Positions 21,651 to 21,848 of a stretch of DNA of 21,848 bases are shown piece after piece (the stretch's first letter is position 1; each line of letters starts with the position of its first letter). The stretch lies in contig DASRFK010000051.1 in NCBI GenBank assembly GCA_035651635.1, forward strand, positions 1-21,848, read 5' to 3'. The notes under the pieces were generated by a model that was not told the origin of the DNA, did no database searches, and saw only the letters and a program-made list of their open reading frames with translations. Source of the DNA: JANXQE01 sp035651635. GTDB lineage: Bacteria; Verrucomicrobiota; Verrucomicrobiia; Limisphaerales; UBA8199. A program made the position numbers and the translations under genes.

Positions 21651-21848
21651 AGGCATGGGAGCAAGGTTTTGGGCTCCAATTCCTCACGGCTTCGCCGTAT
21701 GCCCAGCCGGGTGGACGAGATAAAAGTGGGATTTATCGGGCGCGCGAAGCCCAGAAATCTTCGAAGCGGCCGGAAAGGATGCAGCAGCGCAGAGCGATGA
21801 TCGCGTTGGCTCCGCGCACTGACCAACGCATTCCGGATTGTTTGAGCC
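21651..21848. other. Terminal non-coding stretch, nothing recognised
   Basis: Open frames exist here only by chance; none has family-like sequence. CACGGCTTCGCCGTATG at 21686-21702 contains a short ACGGC-TTC-GCCGT hairpin. The stretch could belong to a larger repeat or to the start of a gene beyond the window. Confidence 0.4.

Noticed and set aside
21365..21826. 153-codon minus-strand frame at the right end
   Set aside because: It runs through palindromic element B and antisense into the end of the preceding gene; the Arg/Pro-rich product is not protein-like.

Overview
The window looks like chromosomal DNA of a free-living Verrucomicrobiota-type bacterium (PVC group; class not resolvable by eye). 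The reasons are indirect: moderately high GC, weak or absent Shine-Dalgarno sequences, many GC-rich palindromic repeats between genes, a pseudopilin-like 'CVNQLKQLGLA' domain, a secreted BspA-type leucine-rich-repeat protein and carbohydrate-active enzymes. This is inference from gene style, not from a marker gene. No rRNA, tRNA, CRISPR array, prophage or replication origin was recognised.

Layout. 1-3290: the end of a clan GH-A glycoside hydrolase, then a complete family 2 glycoside hydrolase. 3277-3882 (-): a MobA/MocA-like nucleotidyltransferase that overlaps the hydrolase tail to tail. 3938-4063: a palindromic MITE-like repeat. 4167-5252 (-): mnmA (tRNA 2-thiouridylase), divergent from an S41 C-terminal processing-type protease at 5517-6782 that lacks the usual catalytic lysine. 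6783-7112: a degenerate tandem repeat ending in a perfect hairpin. 7113-7343 (-): a KTSC-domain protein.

7591-16429 is the most interesting block. It is a seven-part, same-strand gene set with mostly tight spacing: secreted VWA protein; PspA/IM30-like coiled-coil protein; membrane-anchored ABC substrate-binding domain fused to an OmpA-type peptidoglycan-binding domain; SsuC/TauC-type permease; SsuB/TauB-type ATPase; membrane-anchored coiled-coil protein; and a Ycf46-like AAA+ ATPase with a dead N-terminal AAA-like half. A RAYT transposase and its cluster of four REP-like hairpins sit between the ABC ATPase gene and the last two genes. I read the set as one undescribed, or at least poorly described, envelope system that couples an importer tethered to the cell wall to membrane-remodelling and AAA+ machinery. 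The ligand and purpose are unknown.

16430-21848: a 58-codon gene on the minus strand overlapping the remnant of a nucleotidyltransferase gene, a secreted LRR_5 protein, and a minus-strand gene whose N-terminal half resembles a eukaryotic-type RGS domain. These are followed by a three-gene operon of an ECF sigma factor, a membrane protein with a pseudopilin-like C-terminus (translationally coupled) and a second membrane coiled-coil protein. The window ends in another palindromic repeat whose termini resemble those of the element at 3938-4063.
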